From a virus, in the IMG/VR virus record IMGVR_UViG_3300046009_012391, positions 1 through 22,839 of that record: a stretch of DNA of 22,839 nt. The stretch is one strand, 5' to 3'. How positions within the stretch are numbered: position 1 is the stretch's first letter; every line of letters begins with the position of its first letter. Below are positions 11,370 through 20,600 of this stretch, piece by piece. The notes under the pieces are model-generated. The model made no database searches. It was not told the origin of the DNA and saw nothing but the letters and a program-made list of their open reading frames with translations. Made by a program: the position numbers and the translations under genes.

Positions 11370-12197
11370 ATGGCAAAGCGTCCAGCGCCGGCTAGCGCGC
11401 ATTTCGCGGAAGCGTTCGCGCGCGGATGGGGCGTCCCGACTAGCGGGATTGTAGTTTCGTCCGTTGTGTTCCTGGCCGTCCTATTCGGATCGCTTCAATC
11501 GGGCGGCGTCTGGACGCCGCCGCCGCAAGCGTGGGCGATCCTGGTAGCGTTCCTATTCGCCTTCGCGCAATTCGGCGCTATCTCTTGCCTGGCGCGCTGG
11601 AGCAAAGGCCCGCGCCGGTTCCTGGACGGCATGTTCGCGGCGTTCGTTATCTTTGCCGCTATGTCCGCCTTTGGCGTTCACCATGCTTGGGAACAATACC
11701 GAGAGGCCGCCTGGCATCGGGCAGGGGAACAGCTCGAGACTGTCCGGCTAGAGCGGATCGCGGAGCGCGCGCCTTGGCTCACAATCCAGAGGGAGGCGAA
11801 CGCGACGATCGCCAGCGCCAACGCCGCGCTAGTGAGCCTGGCCGGCGAGACGGGTACGGTTACAAGCCGGCTGAATAGCCGTAGTGCCGCACTCGAGCGC
11901 TCCATAACAGCGGCCCAGGCTACGCTAGAGCGCGCCGCCGCAGAGCTGGAGCGGTTGCCGGAGATAGAGCGCCAGGCCGCCGCGCGGCCTTGGGATTACT
12001 TCGACGCGCTCTTTATCCTATTCGCGATCGCTATAGGCGTCCTCGAGTTTGCGATATGGGCGCAACCTCGAGCGGTTACGGCCAAGCCGGTAGTAGCGCC
12101 GCCGCCGCCAGCGCCGATCGCGGAACCGCCGGCGCGCGCGATCGTCCGCCGGACGCGCCAGGCTACCACGCGCCAAGAATATTCCGGCTGGAATTAG
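11370..12197 (+). CDS. Four-span membrane protein with periplasmic or cytoplasmic coiled coil
   Basis: A 275-residue protein with hydrophobic segments at about 26-46, 53-75, 86-108 and 213-233. Between spans 3 and 4 lies a ~100-residue charged helical region (for example GEQLETVRLERIAERAPWLT) that should form a coiled coil. The C-terminus is Pro/Ala-rich with Arg. ATG 11370 follows GGGGGAGG and directly abuts the previous stop. It ends the rightward block; its stop overlaps that of Rz1 on the other strand. The architecture would suit membrane tethering, superinfection exclusion or abortive infection control; none is shown. Placement after parA/RHH is noteworthy. Confidence 0.75.
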   Translation: MAKRPAPASAHFAEAFARGWGVPTSGIVVSSVVFLAVLFGSLQSGGVWTPPPQAWAILVAFLFAFAQFGAISCLARWSKGPRRFLDGMFAAFVIFAAMSAFGVHHAWEQYREAAWHRAGEQLETVRLERIAERAPWLTIQREANATIASANAALVSLAGETGTVTSRLNSRSAALERSITAAQATLERAAAELERLPEIERQAAARPWDYFDALFILFAIAIGVLEFAIWAQPRAVTAKPVVAPPPPAPIAEPPARAIVRRTRQATTRQEYSGWN

Positions 12198-12436
12198 CGT
12201 CCGCGCAATCCGTCGCGCCAGGCGCGGAGCGCTTCCTTATCCGCGTTGCAATCCTGGAGCGCGCGCTCATACGCCGGCAGATCGGCGGCGGGATTGCGCG
12301 TTAGCTCCGGCCCTGGACAATCGCGGAGTAGGGCGTCATTCGGCAGGGCGAACCGCGTTCGCGTCGCGCATCCGCTCAATAGCAGCGTAAGCGCGCAGCA
12401 AAGCAGGATCGGCCAGGCATTGCTCCGAAAACTCAT
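12194..12436 (-). CDS. Rz1: Rz1-like outer-membrane spanin lipoprotein
   Basis: An 80-residue protein with a signal peptide of about 22 residues and a lipobox L-S-G-C, making Cys23 the lipidated N-terminus of a ~58-residue mature protein. The mature part has Pro-rich and Cys-containing segments (ALPNDALLRDCPGPELTRNP; then ALQDCNADKEALRAWRDGL). Its start lies inside the Rz gene in another frame, overlapping by 101 nt, the classic embedded spanin layout. With Rz it should bridge and fuse the two membranes at the last step of lysis. The stop overlaps the stop of the convergent membrane protein gene. Confidence 0.85.
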   Translation of the reverse strand: MSFRSNAWPILLCCALTLLLSGCATRTRFALPNDALLRDCPGPELTRNPAADLPAYERALQDCNADKEALRAWRDGLRGR

Positions 12437-12662
12437 TTGGGTTTACCTCCGCCGTAGCGTCCCTGTAGATCACTTCGACGCGGGAGCGGCCTTGCGCTAG
12501 CGTCGCCATAGCTTCCGCGTTCGCGGTTTCAGATAGGACGCGCGCCTCTAGGTCCGTAATACGGCGCGCCTTGGCCTGGCCGTCCAGCCAAAAGCCAAAC
12601 GCCGCCACGCTGGCCGCAATGGCGGCAAGGGCGGCGGCGCGAAAGGCGATCAGCTTTAGCAT
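12336..12662 (-). CDS. Rz: Rz-like inner-membrane spanin
   Basis: A 108-residue protein with one N-terminal membrane span (about 8-26, AAALAAIAASVAAFGFWLDG) and a periplasmic helical region (A-K-A-R-R-I-T-D-L-E-A-R-V-L-S-E) that should form a coiled coil, then a C-terminal segment with E-Q-C-L-A-D-P-A-L-L-R-A-Y. The out-of-frame embedded Rz1 gene supports the call. Its ATG overlaps the stop of the upstream candidate holin by 1 nt (TAATG), making a small lysis operon. Confidence 0.85.
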   Translation of the reverse strand: MLKLIAFRAAALAAIAASVAAFGFWLDGQAKARRITDLEARVLSETANAEAMATLAQGRSRVEVIYRDATAEVNPNEFSEQCLADPALLRAYAAIERMRDANAVRPAE

Positions 12663-13462
12663 TAGGCGCGACGGCGCTTAGGCTTGGCCTTGGCCGTCGC
12701 CTTCTTAGCAACCTTGCGCGGCGCGCGCGGGCTTTTCGGCGGGTTATTCAGATACGCCGGAACCTCCATAGGATCGGGTCCGGTTGCGCTAGGATCATGG
12801 AGCGAAACCATGCCGCCAGGTCCGAGGAACAGCGGGATAGTTTCGACTTCCGCCGCAGCGCCAGGCGCATCCGCCGGCGACGGCGCGTCCGCCGCAGCGC
12901 TCGAGCGCATATCGTACTCCGGGTTATATTCGCCGGTTTGCGCGCAAACGCCGCCGAACGAATACGGCCCCATTGTGCGAGCCTCTACCTTTGCGTCCGC
13001 TTGCGCGTACAGGGAACGCATTTGCTCCGCCTGGTCGCGCTCCCGCGCACGCTGAATAGTCGGATCGTCGCTTGGCGTAACGATCGGTCCGGCGGCGCGC
13101 TTGCGTCCGGCCATTGTGCGGAGGACGTAATAGACCGTGAGGCCAGTAATCAGATAGCCCGCGCCGGCTTCCGCGATATTGCGCGGGAGGATCACGCCGA
13201 GAAAGGACGTAACGCCCAGGAGGATTGCGTTCCGGTTTGTGGAGCTTTGCAATTGCGGCCCGTATTCGTCCGCCAACTCCCGCGCCAGGTTGCCGATCGC
13301 AATAACGAACGGCGGCGGGTCCGTCCGGAAGCTACCGAACCATTCGCGAAGGTTCGCCTTTGCCGCCGCCGTAGTGGGGAGGGCGATAAAGGCGTAGCCG
13401 ACTAGGAGGATACTCGCGGCGATCGCCAGGTAGAACGCCACAAAGAACATATTATCGAACAT
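12662..13462 (-). CDS. Multi-span membrane protein, candidate holin, with basic cytoplasmic tail
   Basis: A 266-residue protein with hydrophobic segments at about 6-28 (FFVAFYLAIAASILLVGYAF), 82-96 and 101-116, and a long soluble C-terminal part of about 150 residues that is acidic/Pro-rich and ends in a very basic K-V-A-K-K-A-T-A-K-A-K-P-K-R-R-R-A tail. It directly precedes Rz/Rz1 in one transcription unit, so holin or lysis-regulator is the natural inference. Typical holins are much shorter, so the large C-terminal extension is unusual and another role is possible. ATG 13462 has GGAG about 8 nt upstream. Confidence 0.6.
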   Translation of the reverse strand: MFDNMFFVAFYLAIAASILLVGYAFIALPTTAAAKANLREWFGSFRTDPPPFVIAIGNLARELADEYGPQLQSSTNRNAILLGVTSFLGVILPRNIAEAGAGYLITGLTVYYVLRTMAGRKRAAGPIVTPSDDPTIQRARERDQAEQMRSLYAQADAKVEARTMGPYSFGGVCAQTGEYNPEYDMRSSAAADAPSPADAPGAAAEVETIPLFLGPGGMVSLHDPSATGPDPMEVPAYLNNPPKSPRAPRKVAKKATAKAKPKRRRA

Positions 13463-13487
13463 TAAAACCGCTCCAGCCTCAAACTAA

Positions 13488-13558
13488 CCGGCGGATAATC
13501 CTAGATTTATATTGACAAACCGGAACGCTGGCGTTTACGGCGCGTTACCATCCGCCGG
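13488..13558. repeat. 9-bp inverted repeat flanking an AT-rich gap
   Basis: CCGGCGGAT (13488-13496) and ATCCGCCGG (13550-13558) are perfect inverted copies 53 nt apart, covering the gap between the Cys-rich gene and the candidate holin. The inner part contains TTGACA/TTGTCA-like and ATAAATC sequences and is AT-rich, so a lysis promoter may sit here. The right arm overlaps the end of the Cys-rich gene. Confidence 0.4.
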
Positions 13559-13856
13559 ACGCTCCGGCGTAGCAGCGGGCGGCGTACTTGGCCGGCGCGC
13601 CGCAATTGTCGCAACCGCATAGGGTAGGGCGTAGGCATATAGAGCGGTCGCGTTCGTTAAACGGTTTCTTGACCTCGAGGCAGCGGCGCGCGCCGCACTC
13701 GCACGCGCGGCTAGGGAATGTGCAAGTAAAGGCGGCCTTAGTCATCGCCGGCGGCGCGCCTGGCGCGGCCTTGCGCTTCGCCCAGGCCCAAGCCTTCCGC
13801 ATCGCTACCGATCGGGTAACGCCGTCGCGGCGCTGGATTGTCCAGCTCAGCCGCAT
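13545..13856 (-). CDS. Small Cys-rich protein, unknown
   Basis: About 103 residues from ATG 13856. Starts at ATG 13877 or an in-frame TTG at 13928 are also possible, and none has a good ribosome-binding site. It begins M-R-L-S-W-T-I-Q-R-R and has a basic helix with RSVAMRKAWAWAKRK, a phrase I recall from small phage proteins. The C-terminal half has at least eight Cys (C-T-F-P-S-R-A-C-E-C-G-A-R-R-C; C-G-C-D-N-C-G-A-P), suggesting one or two zinc sites. The opposite strand also carries an open frame here, but the Cys spacing and the strand of all neighbours favour this one. Confidence 0.55.
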   Translation of the reverse strand: MRLSWTIQRRDGVTRSVAMRKAWAWAKRKAAPGAPPAMTKAAFTCTFPSRACECGARRCLEVKKPFNERDRSICLRPTLCGCDNCGAPAKYAARCYAGASGGW

Positions 13857-13908
13857 AATGGAAGCGCGGGCGATCATCAGTTTAGGGAGGGCGGGGGCGG
13901 CGCGCACA

Positions 13909-14283
13909 CTAGGTCCGTTGAAGCACAACGGGACTAACGCCGCCGGCGAGGATTAGTGTATTTGTGGTTACGTCCCAAAGCTCGAAATCTACTAGGTCCG
14001 GACTATTCATAGGCGAACCCCGGCACTGGATCGCCTGGCCGTCCGTAAACGTATGTTCGCTATGCTCTGACACTATGTTATAAGACCCCGAGCCGATTTT
14101 TATATAGCCTTCTCCGGTGTCCAGGCGGTTGTAGCTTTGAACTCGAATAACGCCCGAATTGCCGGCGGGAACAACCACGGTTCCCGCCGTGCCTGTAATC
14201 ATTGACGTGGAGCCGGACGCGCCCAGGTCAGTAGCGATCCCGCAGGGTTGGACGGAGGAAACGAAGCTATTGATAACTTGCAT
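13909..14283 (-). CDS. Tail-fibre-associated protein, unknown
   Basis: A 124-residue protein starting 4 nt after the tail fibre stop. It is rich in Gly, Thr, Ser and Val with beta-type alternation (for example GTAGTVVVPAGNSGVIRVQS) and lacks signal or membrane segments. Position and composition fit a small virion protein such as a fibre chaperone, fibre tip or head-decoration protein. No family is recognised. Confidence 0.65.
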   Translation of the reverse strand: MQVINSFVSSVQPCGIATDLGASGSTSMITGTAGTVVVPAGNSGVIRVQSYNRLDTGEGYIKIGSGSYNIVSEHSEHTFTDGQAIQCRGSPMNSPDLVDFELWDVTTNTLILAGGVSPVVLQRT

Positions 14284-14287
14284 GGGC

Positions 14288-17200
14288 TTAGGTCCGGTAG
14301 CCGATAAGAATAACTTTCAAGCCCTTCGCGCCGGTTCCGGCTACGTCAATGTCAATCGTCATTTCCGCATCATCGGCCAGCGTGGCGTCCGAGATAACCG
14401 CAGCGGTCGCCGCCGTTGTGCTAGTTTTTTCGCTGGCGTCGATTGTGAGCTTAGTAGAGAGGATCGAAACGCCGCCTTCGTTTATGTCAACTGTAGGAAT
14501 ACCGGAGCTGGACACGGTATTGAGCGACGCGCGAACCGCCGTAAGCGTGAAGGCGTAGGGCATCCGGAATGTAACTTTCGCGGTTCCGGTTGTGATCGCG
14601 GTACTTTCGTCGCTAACCGCAATCGTGATCGCCTCTTGAACCTTGATATTTTTAAGCAGAACTTTTTTCAGCGCGGCGGCGGAGGCATCCCACACCAGCG
14701 CGAAGTCCGCGTTAGGGTCCGGCGCGGTGTCCTCTGTCCGGCCAGTGATCGCCGCCGGCTGAATAGTCGTCGCGACAGCGCCGGCGGAGGTTGTAATATC
14801 GCCCGTCAACGCCGGCATACGCGCGGCTAGTAGCGTTCCGCTATTGAGGTTCCCGGCGTTGCCGGCGGCCAGGACTGTTGTATTGCTATCCGCCGCCCTG
14901 GTAACATCGCCCGTATAAGCGAAGGGGAGGGCGGCGAGGACTTCGACGTTGCCGGTTGCAGCGGTGGCGCGGCCCAGTATGCTATCCGTCGCCATCGTCG
15001 CCATTTTCGCAAGCGTGACCGCGTTAGCGGCGATCGTGGTTGCGTTGCTCCCCGCCGAAGCCGTCACGTCGCCGGTAAGCGCCGATCGCTGAATACCGCC
15101 GGTTCCGGTGAACTCAATACCGCCGCCAACCGTAAGCGCTTCCTCGCTACCCGTCGCCGCCGTGTCGCGGCCTACCAGGCGATCGGTTGCGATTTGCGCG
15201 CGCTTCGCGAACGTGACCGCGTTAGCGGCGATCGTGGTAGCAACAGCGCCGGCGGAGGTTGTCACGTCGCCAGTAAGCGCCGGCATCCGCGCGGCGGGTA
15301 GCGTTCCGGCGTTCAGGTTCGCGGCGCTCAAATAGTAGGCGCTCGATTGTCCGTCCAGCAAATCAGCGTCCAGGCCGGAGGCCGCGCCGTCAACCGTGAG
15401 CAGCTTCGCGAGAACGTCCGCCGCCGTGTAGGTCGCGGAATTGAGCGGCGTATAACCAAGCGCCGTTGCGACGTTCATGGTAAGAACGCCAGCGACAAAG
15501 CTAAGGCCGGTTCCTAGTGAGGCTTCCTCTACATCGCCAGCCCCGGCAGTAAAGCGCGCCAATATGCGGTTAGTCGCGGTTACGTTTTGGAGCTTGGCGT
15601 ATGTGACCGCATCGTCCGGAATGTTCGCTTTGAGCTGGCCGGCGGTTCCCGTATCCCATGCAAGCGTAGCCGTGTTCGTTACAACGCGCTCCGCCGTCAA
15701 TTCGCTATTGCTTGCGGCGACAATGTATTCCGGCGAATTAGGCGCGGCGGCGATATTGCCGCGCGCCGTAGCAGCAGCGCCGGCCAATTCGGAAAGCGCG
15801 TTCGCTATCAGCATATCGCCAGAACCCGCGCCGGCGGGTCCGGTGTCGCCGGTGCGCTCGACAATAATACCGAGAATGTCCGACGCGCTAAAGCTCCCGG
15901 CGTGCGTGACATAGCTAACCGGAACCTTGCGATACGCGCCGGCGTCCGTCATCGCCCCGTTAATTGCGTACATTGCGAAATTGCCAGGCGCGGCGCGCTT
16001 TTTCAGCGTGATAAAGGCGCGCGTCGCGGAAGTGCTATCATCCCAGGTCGCGATAGCGGCGGCGACGGCAGCGCCAAGGCTATCCGTCTCGGAGACATAG
16101 AGGAACGTGGCGCTCGAGAGCGTGGCGTTATTGGCGCGGATTTCGCCCGCGCCAGGATCGGCGTCCGTTGTTCCGGTATCCCAGGCGAACGTATAGCCGG
16201 AAATGGCTTGTTCGATCGTCGCTTCCGCCGCTTCCGCGTTCGCTTGCGCGGTTTGTGCGGCGGTCGCCGCCGTGCTGGCCGTGCTAGCGCTAGTCGCCGC
16301 AGCGGACGCGGACGTAGAGGCGTTGCCGGCTTGCGTGGTCGCGATACCGGCTTGCGTCGTCGCCGTGCTGGCGCTGGCGGCGGCGGCGATCCTATCCGCG
16401 TCCGCGTCCGAGGCGGAGGTTGCGGCGTTGCCGGCGGAAGTGGCGGCGTTCCCGGCTTGCGTAGTCGCTATGCCGGCCTGCGTCGTCGCCGTGCTAGCGG
16501 ACGTGCTGGCCGCGCTGGCGCTCGAGGATGCGGCAGAGGCTTGCGTGCTGGCCGTGCTGGCGCTAGCGGCGGCGGCGTCCGCGCTGGCGGCGGCGCTATC
16601 CGCCTCGTTCGAAGCGGTTGTGGCATGGCCGGAGGCCGTAGTTACATGGCCGGCGGCGGTTGTCACATGGCCGGCGGCGGTGGCGGCGGAGGCCGCAGCG
16701 GCGACAGCGGACGCGGCAGCGGCGGTTGCTTGCGCTTCCGCATCCAGGATAACCGCCAGGTTCGCGTAGAGCGCGGAGATTTCAGTGTCCAGCGCGCCGA
16801 GCGTTTCGATTTCGTCCGCGATCGCCGCGACGGCAGCAACGTCCGTTGCGGTTAGGGTGTATTCCAGCGCGCCGGTTGTGGCGTGGAAAGATAGAACCTT
16901 TCCCTTCCGTTCCTGGACGCTAACCGGATTGACGGTTTCCCCGATCGTTCCCCGGAAACTACGGCGCGCTTCCTCCCGGACCTCGAGGACGTGCATTGCC
17001 AGGCGATCGACCATCCCCATAACAACGGACGGGTAGAACGGACCGCTATCCGTCAACGCTACTAGCTGCGTCATGGCGGACTTGCGGCGCGCCCATCCGG
17101 TAGAGCCGGAGGCCGGCGCAACCGAGAACGTCACGTTCCCGCCGCCGGCGTCGCCTACGCCGCTAACCGTGTAATCGCTCGAGCTGACAACCGTTAGAGC

Positions 17201-17332
17201 GCCCGTAGTGGCGTCATATTTAACGAACTCCAGGTCCGAGCTTTGCAGGATGCGGAACCCGTAGGCAAATACGGTTGTAACGCCGTTTAGCGTGTAGGGT
17301 CCGCTTACGGTTGTCTCGCTTGCTACAGTCAT
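14288..17332 (-). CDS. Tail fibre protein with T7 gp17-type N-terminus
   Basis: About 1014 residues from ATG 17332, preferred because GGAG lies 10 nt upstream and the protein then opens M-T-V-A-S-E-T-T-V-S-G-P-Y-T-L-N-G; an ATG at 17374 adds 14 residues. The N-terminal ~150 residues match the T7 tail-fibre anchoring pattern (FAYGFRILQSSDLEFVKY ... GPFYPSVVMGMVDRLAMHVL-EVREEARR). Next comes a ~180-residue Ala/Ser/Thr repeat region with ATTQAG and TTASGH units, a trimeric shaft. The distal part has fibre repeats such as LDADLLDGQSSAYYLSAANL and PALTGDVTTSAGAVATTI copied two or three times. The C-terminal ~120 residues (VTFRMPYAFTLTAVRASLNT ... VDINEGGVSILSTKLTIDAS) match a domain found at the ends of many phage fibres, probably the receptor-binding tip. 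Confidence 0.88.
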   Translation of the reverse strand: MTVASETTVSGPYTLNGVTTVFAYGFRILQSSDLEFVKYDATTGALTVVSSSDYTVSGVGDAGGGNVTFSVAPASGSTGWARRKSAMTQLVALTDSGPFYPSVVMGMVDRLAMHVLEVREEARRSFRGTIGETVNPVSVQERKGKVLSFHATTGALEYTLTATDVAAVAAIADEIETLGALDTEISALYANLAVILDAEAQATAAAASAVAAAASAATAAGHVTTAAGHVTTASGHATTASNEADSAAASADAAAASASTASTQASAASSSASAASTSASTATTQAGIATTQAGNAATSAGNAATSASDADADRIAAAASASTATTQAGIATTQAGNASTSASAAATSASTASTAATAAQTAQANAEAAEATIEQAISGYTFAWDTGTTDADPGAGEIRANNATLSSATFLYVSETDSLGAAVAAAIATWDDSTSATRAFITLKKRAAPGNFAMYAINGAMTDAGAYRKVPVSYVTHAGSFSASDILGIIVERTGDTGPAGAGSGDMLIANALSELAGAAATARGNIAAAPNSPEYIVAASNSELTAERVVTNTATLAWDTGTAGQLKANIPDDAVTYAKLQNVTATNRILARFTAGAGDVEEASLGTGLSFVAGVLTMNVATALGYTPLNSATYTAADVLAKLLTVDGAASGLDADLLDGQSSAYYLSAANLNAGTLPAARMPALTGDVTTSAGAVATTIAANAVTFAKRAQIATDRLVGRDTAATGSEEALTVGGGIEFTGTGGIQRSALTGDVTASAGSNATTIAANAVTLAKMATMATDSILGRATAATGNVEVLAALPFAYTGDVTRAADSNTTVLAAGNAGNLNSGTLLAARMPALTGDITTSAGAVATTIQPAAITGRTEDTAPDPNADFALVWDASAAALKKVLLKNIKVQEAITIAVSDESTAITTGTAKVTFRMPYAFTLTAVRASLNTVSSSGIPTVDINEGGVSILSTKLTIDASEKTSTTAATAAVISDATLADDAEMTIDIDVAGTGAKGLKVILIGYRT
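16624..16686. repeat. 21-bp tandem repeat in the tail fibre shaft
   Basis: Three adjacent 21-bp units starting CATGGCCGG (16624, 16645, 16666) encode 7-residue repeats G-H-V/A-T-T-A-A/S. They lie in the Ala/Thr shaft and are a likely site for slippage and shaft-length variation. Confidence 0.7.
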
Positions 17333-17397
17333 TTGCGCGGCGCTCCGGATTAGAAGGCCACTAAAGCAGCCCATACCGGGGAGGGGGGCGGTTGCCG

Positions 17398-17658
17398 CTA
17401 GACTAGGTTCGTATCAAAGCCGCCGCCGCCTCCGCCGCCGCCGCCCGTCCAGGGAGGATCGCCGCCGCCGCCGCTGGCGGCGCTGGCCGCCGAGGCGACG
17501 CCTGGCCGGCGGGCAGGGTCAACGTCGCGGCTGGAGTGTTCCGTAAGCGACTTCTCCGAACGCCGGCCAGGCTTGAATTGCTGGATCGTCGCCGCCGCCA
17601 GGATCACGGTTCGCGCGTCGCGTTGCGCGCGTTTCGGCGGACGCTTGGCCCCGACCAT
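17398..17658 (-). CDS. Small protein with polyglycine tail, unknown
   Basis: An 86-residue protein whose ATG overlaps the stop of the polyvalent protein gene by one nt (TAATG), with GAGGGA 9 nt upstream. It has a basic N-terminus (VGAKRPPKRAQRDARTVIL) and a Gly-rich end with nine Gly in a row encoded by a GCC/GCG microsatellite on the plus strand. Gly-rich small proteins between internal-virion and fibre genes are common in podovirus-like late regions, but I cannot assign a function. Confidence 0.65.
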   Translation of the reverse strand: MVGAKRPPKRAQRDARTVILAAATIQQFKPGRRSEKSLTEHSSRDVDPARRPGVASAASAASGGGGDPPWTGGGGGGGGGFDTNLV

Positions 17659-20600
17659 TAGCGGGTATCCCTCAATAGCCCTTCACTGTAGATCGAACCC
17701 GGATCGCGAACTGGGTTTTCCTGGCCTTCCACAATGTCAATTGCATAGTCGCCAGTAATGTAGAGCTGGCGCGCCGGGAAACCGATTAGATAGCCGGCGG
17801 ACATAAAGGCGTGTTTGACGGTTCCGTCGCCTAGGTCGCCGGTAACAATGTCCTGGCCGACGCCAGTAACAGCCTCACCGATCGCACCCGCCGGCGACAA
17901 TTCATAGCCGTAGGGCGAGATTATCCCGCTCATTACATCGCGAACGCCGGGAACCGTCATAAGCGGGTAGGCGAGCGTTTGCTTCGCCAGGTTCGCCAAT
18001 TCATCCTCCGGCGGTTCGTCGCCTACGCGGCCTTGGAGTATTTCCGCCAGGACAACCGGGAGGAACCAAAGAGCCATCATATTGATAGCGAATTGCGCCG
18101 GCGAGATTTTGCCGCCGGCCAGGCCGGGGATTTGCTCGACGTAGAATTGATTATAGAGCGTGGAGAAATACGTCATAAACTTAGTAAAGAGGCGCATAGC
18201 GCCGCGCTGGCGCATAAGCGCGGACGTGTCCTTTAGTGAGCCGGAGCCTTGCGTCATGCGAACAATACTGTCCGCGTACTGAATAGCCGCGTCCTCTACG
18301 CGCGGGTCCGTTGTGGAGATATTCGCCACACGTCCGGCCATCGCCTCGTTATAGGCCGCTAGCCAGATCGGGATTGATACGCCCATATCCATAGTCGCGG
18401 TCGCCCAAAAGAACGTCCGCCGGATATTCGCCGGGATCGGATCGCCTTTCGCGCGGCCAGCAACCGTAACCATCGCGTCGCGAACGTCGCGATCGTAAGT
18501 ATCAATGCGGTGACGCATCGCGGAGGAACGGCTAACAACGAACTGGAACGCGGCGGCCAGGCGATCCGGACGCCAATAGAGGCGCGAGACTTGACGCCAG
18601 ATCGGCCCCGCGCCGATACGCGGGATAGCGCCCAGGATACCAAGCGGTTGAACGATCGCGGTAGAAACCTTCCAGCCCATCGCCACAACGGAGACGTTGT
18701 TCGAGAGGTTCGTAAGGAGGTTTTCCAGGAAGCCATGCGGCGTTTTAGGTTTAGCCGCAATGTCCTTTAGCCAAGGCTTGATTTGCCGGAACAGATTACG
18801 GCCAACCGCGCCGATAATCGCCGCCTGGATTGCTGGCCTTTCGATCAAACGGCCAGCGTCTAGGATTGCTTCCTCGAACGCTACGAAATGGATTACTTCC
18901 TGGACGTGTTCCTGGAGAACGGACAAGTCCAGGCGGATCAATTGATCGCCCGCGCCGGTGCGCTCGACAAGCATACCCTTCCGCGTTTGCGCGCGGATCA
19001 TGTTTGGGTGCGTTTCTTGCGTGGTTTCTACCTGTTGCCGATCGTGCGTTTTTTCCGTCTTACTCGGATTGTATTTGACCGGATAATATCCGCCCTTCCA
19101 CACTTGGCCCGCCGCCGTAAAGGACTTCGCCTCTACAGCTCGAGGGCGGACGCCGGTTAGGCGTTCATGCAGCGAAAAGGACGGTTCGCGGTATTCCTCG
19201 AGCCAATCCCAAATCCCTTGCACCAGGCGCAAGTCCCGAACGTCCATTCGGTCCAGGATGCCTTGAAGCTGCGTTTCGGTCCAGCCGTAGCCCTCGAGCA
19301 TCACGCGGCGGGAATATTCGTTCCCCGAATTAAGCGCGATCGCGATAACTTGCGCGCGCGTCAACCGCTCCCCGATTTCCGTAAACATGCTCTTTTTCGA
19401 GAACATTTCTTCGCGCTCTTTCGCGGTGAACGCGGCAAATAACTGTTGCGTCCGCTCCGCCGCCAGGCGTTGCATTTCCAATTCAGCCGCTTCCGCTTCC
19501 GCGATCGGGCGGAACAAGTGACGCCATACCGGCCCGTTATCTTTCAGCCCGTCCAGAAGGCGGAACATAAACTCCATTTTGACGTTTTCGGCGTGGAGCC
19601 GTTCGAGGCTAGCCTTGCTTTCCTCTACTTGGTTATCTTCCTCGAGCCGGAGACGGTTTTTCGCGTCAACGTGTTCCAACCCGTTCGCGTGAATAGAAGC
19701 GACAATTTCGCTTTCCACGTCCGCGATGCGCTGGCGCTCCCGCTTGATAAGCAAACCTTGCTTGAGCTGGCCCAGGTGGCGGAGATTGCGGATAGTATCG
19801 TAAAGCCCTTCCGCTTCATCGAACGTAAGCCGGCTAAATGGCCGGCGTTGCGCGCGCTCTATCAGCCGTTCGTCTATCGCCAGCAGATTATCCAGGCCGC
19901 GCTTTTCCATCATGCGGACGTAGCTAACAAGCGCGTCGCGGCGCGCTTCCTCGCGAAGCGAAATGCGGCGTAACTCGAATTGCTCTAGCAGCGCGTCGAT
20001 TTGCGTAAGGTGTCCAGGGTCAATGTGCTGGCGGACGTTGCGCGAATTGAAGCTCTGAAAGAGCCTTTGCATTTTCTCGACTTCCGCGTGAGCGTCGCGC
20101 ATTTCCGCCCACAAATGGAACGCGATCAATTGCGCGTTTTTCTCGAGGCTAGCCGTAGCTAGGTCGCCGGCGCGCATTGCCGCCGCCGCCGCTTTCCCAT
20201 GCTTGCGCTCTTGCCCGAGGACGCGGTTAAACGTGGAGAGCTGGCGGACCGTCATACGCTGGACGCGCTCTTGCGCCAGCTTACGCGCGGCCTTGGCGAT
20301 CGCCTTAGCGTTGCCGGACGTGGCGCGCGAGACAATCTCTAACTCCAGCTCGAGGACGCGGCTATGCTTCGCGCGGTGCGCCGCCTCTTGCGCCGCCGTT
20401 TCCATTGTCCCGTCCTGGAACGGATCGCCGTACAGCTCGCGAACCTTTTTCGCGGCCAGGCGTTCGACTAGCTTACGGCGCGGTCCGAGCGCGGCCAGCA
20501 TACGCAACAGCTCCGCGCCGTCCTTTATGCCAAACGCTTGCGCGATTTCGTCCGGATGCAGCGCGTTAGGGTTCCCGGCTTGCGATTGCGCCTTTACCCA

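Noticed and set aside
13588-13956. Plus-strand frame of 122 codons
   Set aside because: Opposite to all neighbours and overlapping the Cys-rich minus-strand gene, which has patterned Cys spacing; kept as a lesser alternative.
16624-16686. CRISPR-like array
   Set aside because: The repeats are contiguous, in frame and encode a fibre shaft; no spacers.
16203-16769. Ala-rich plus-strand frame of 188 codons
   Set aside because: Antisense to the fibre shaft repeats; composition mirrors the GC-rich repeat and no ribosome-binding site supports it.
15587-16855. Long plus-strand open frame of 422 codons
   Set aside because: It lies wholly antisense to the tail fibre gene; its Gly/Arg-rich low-complexity sequence is what the complement of Ala/Thr repeats gives.
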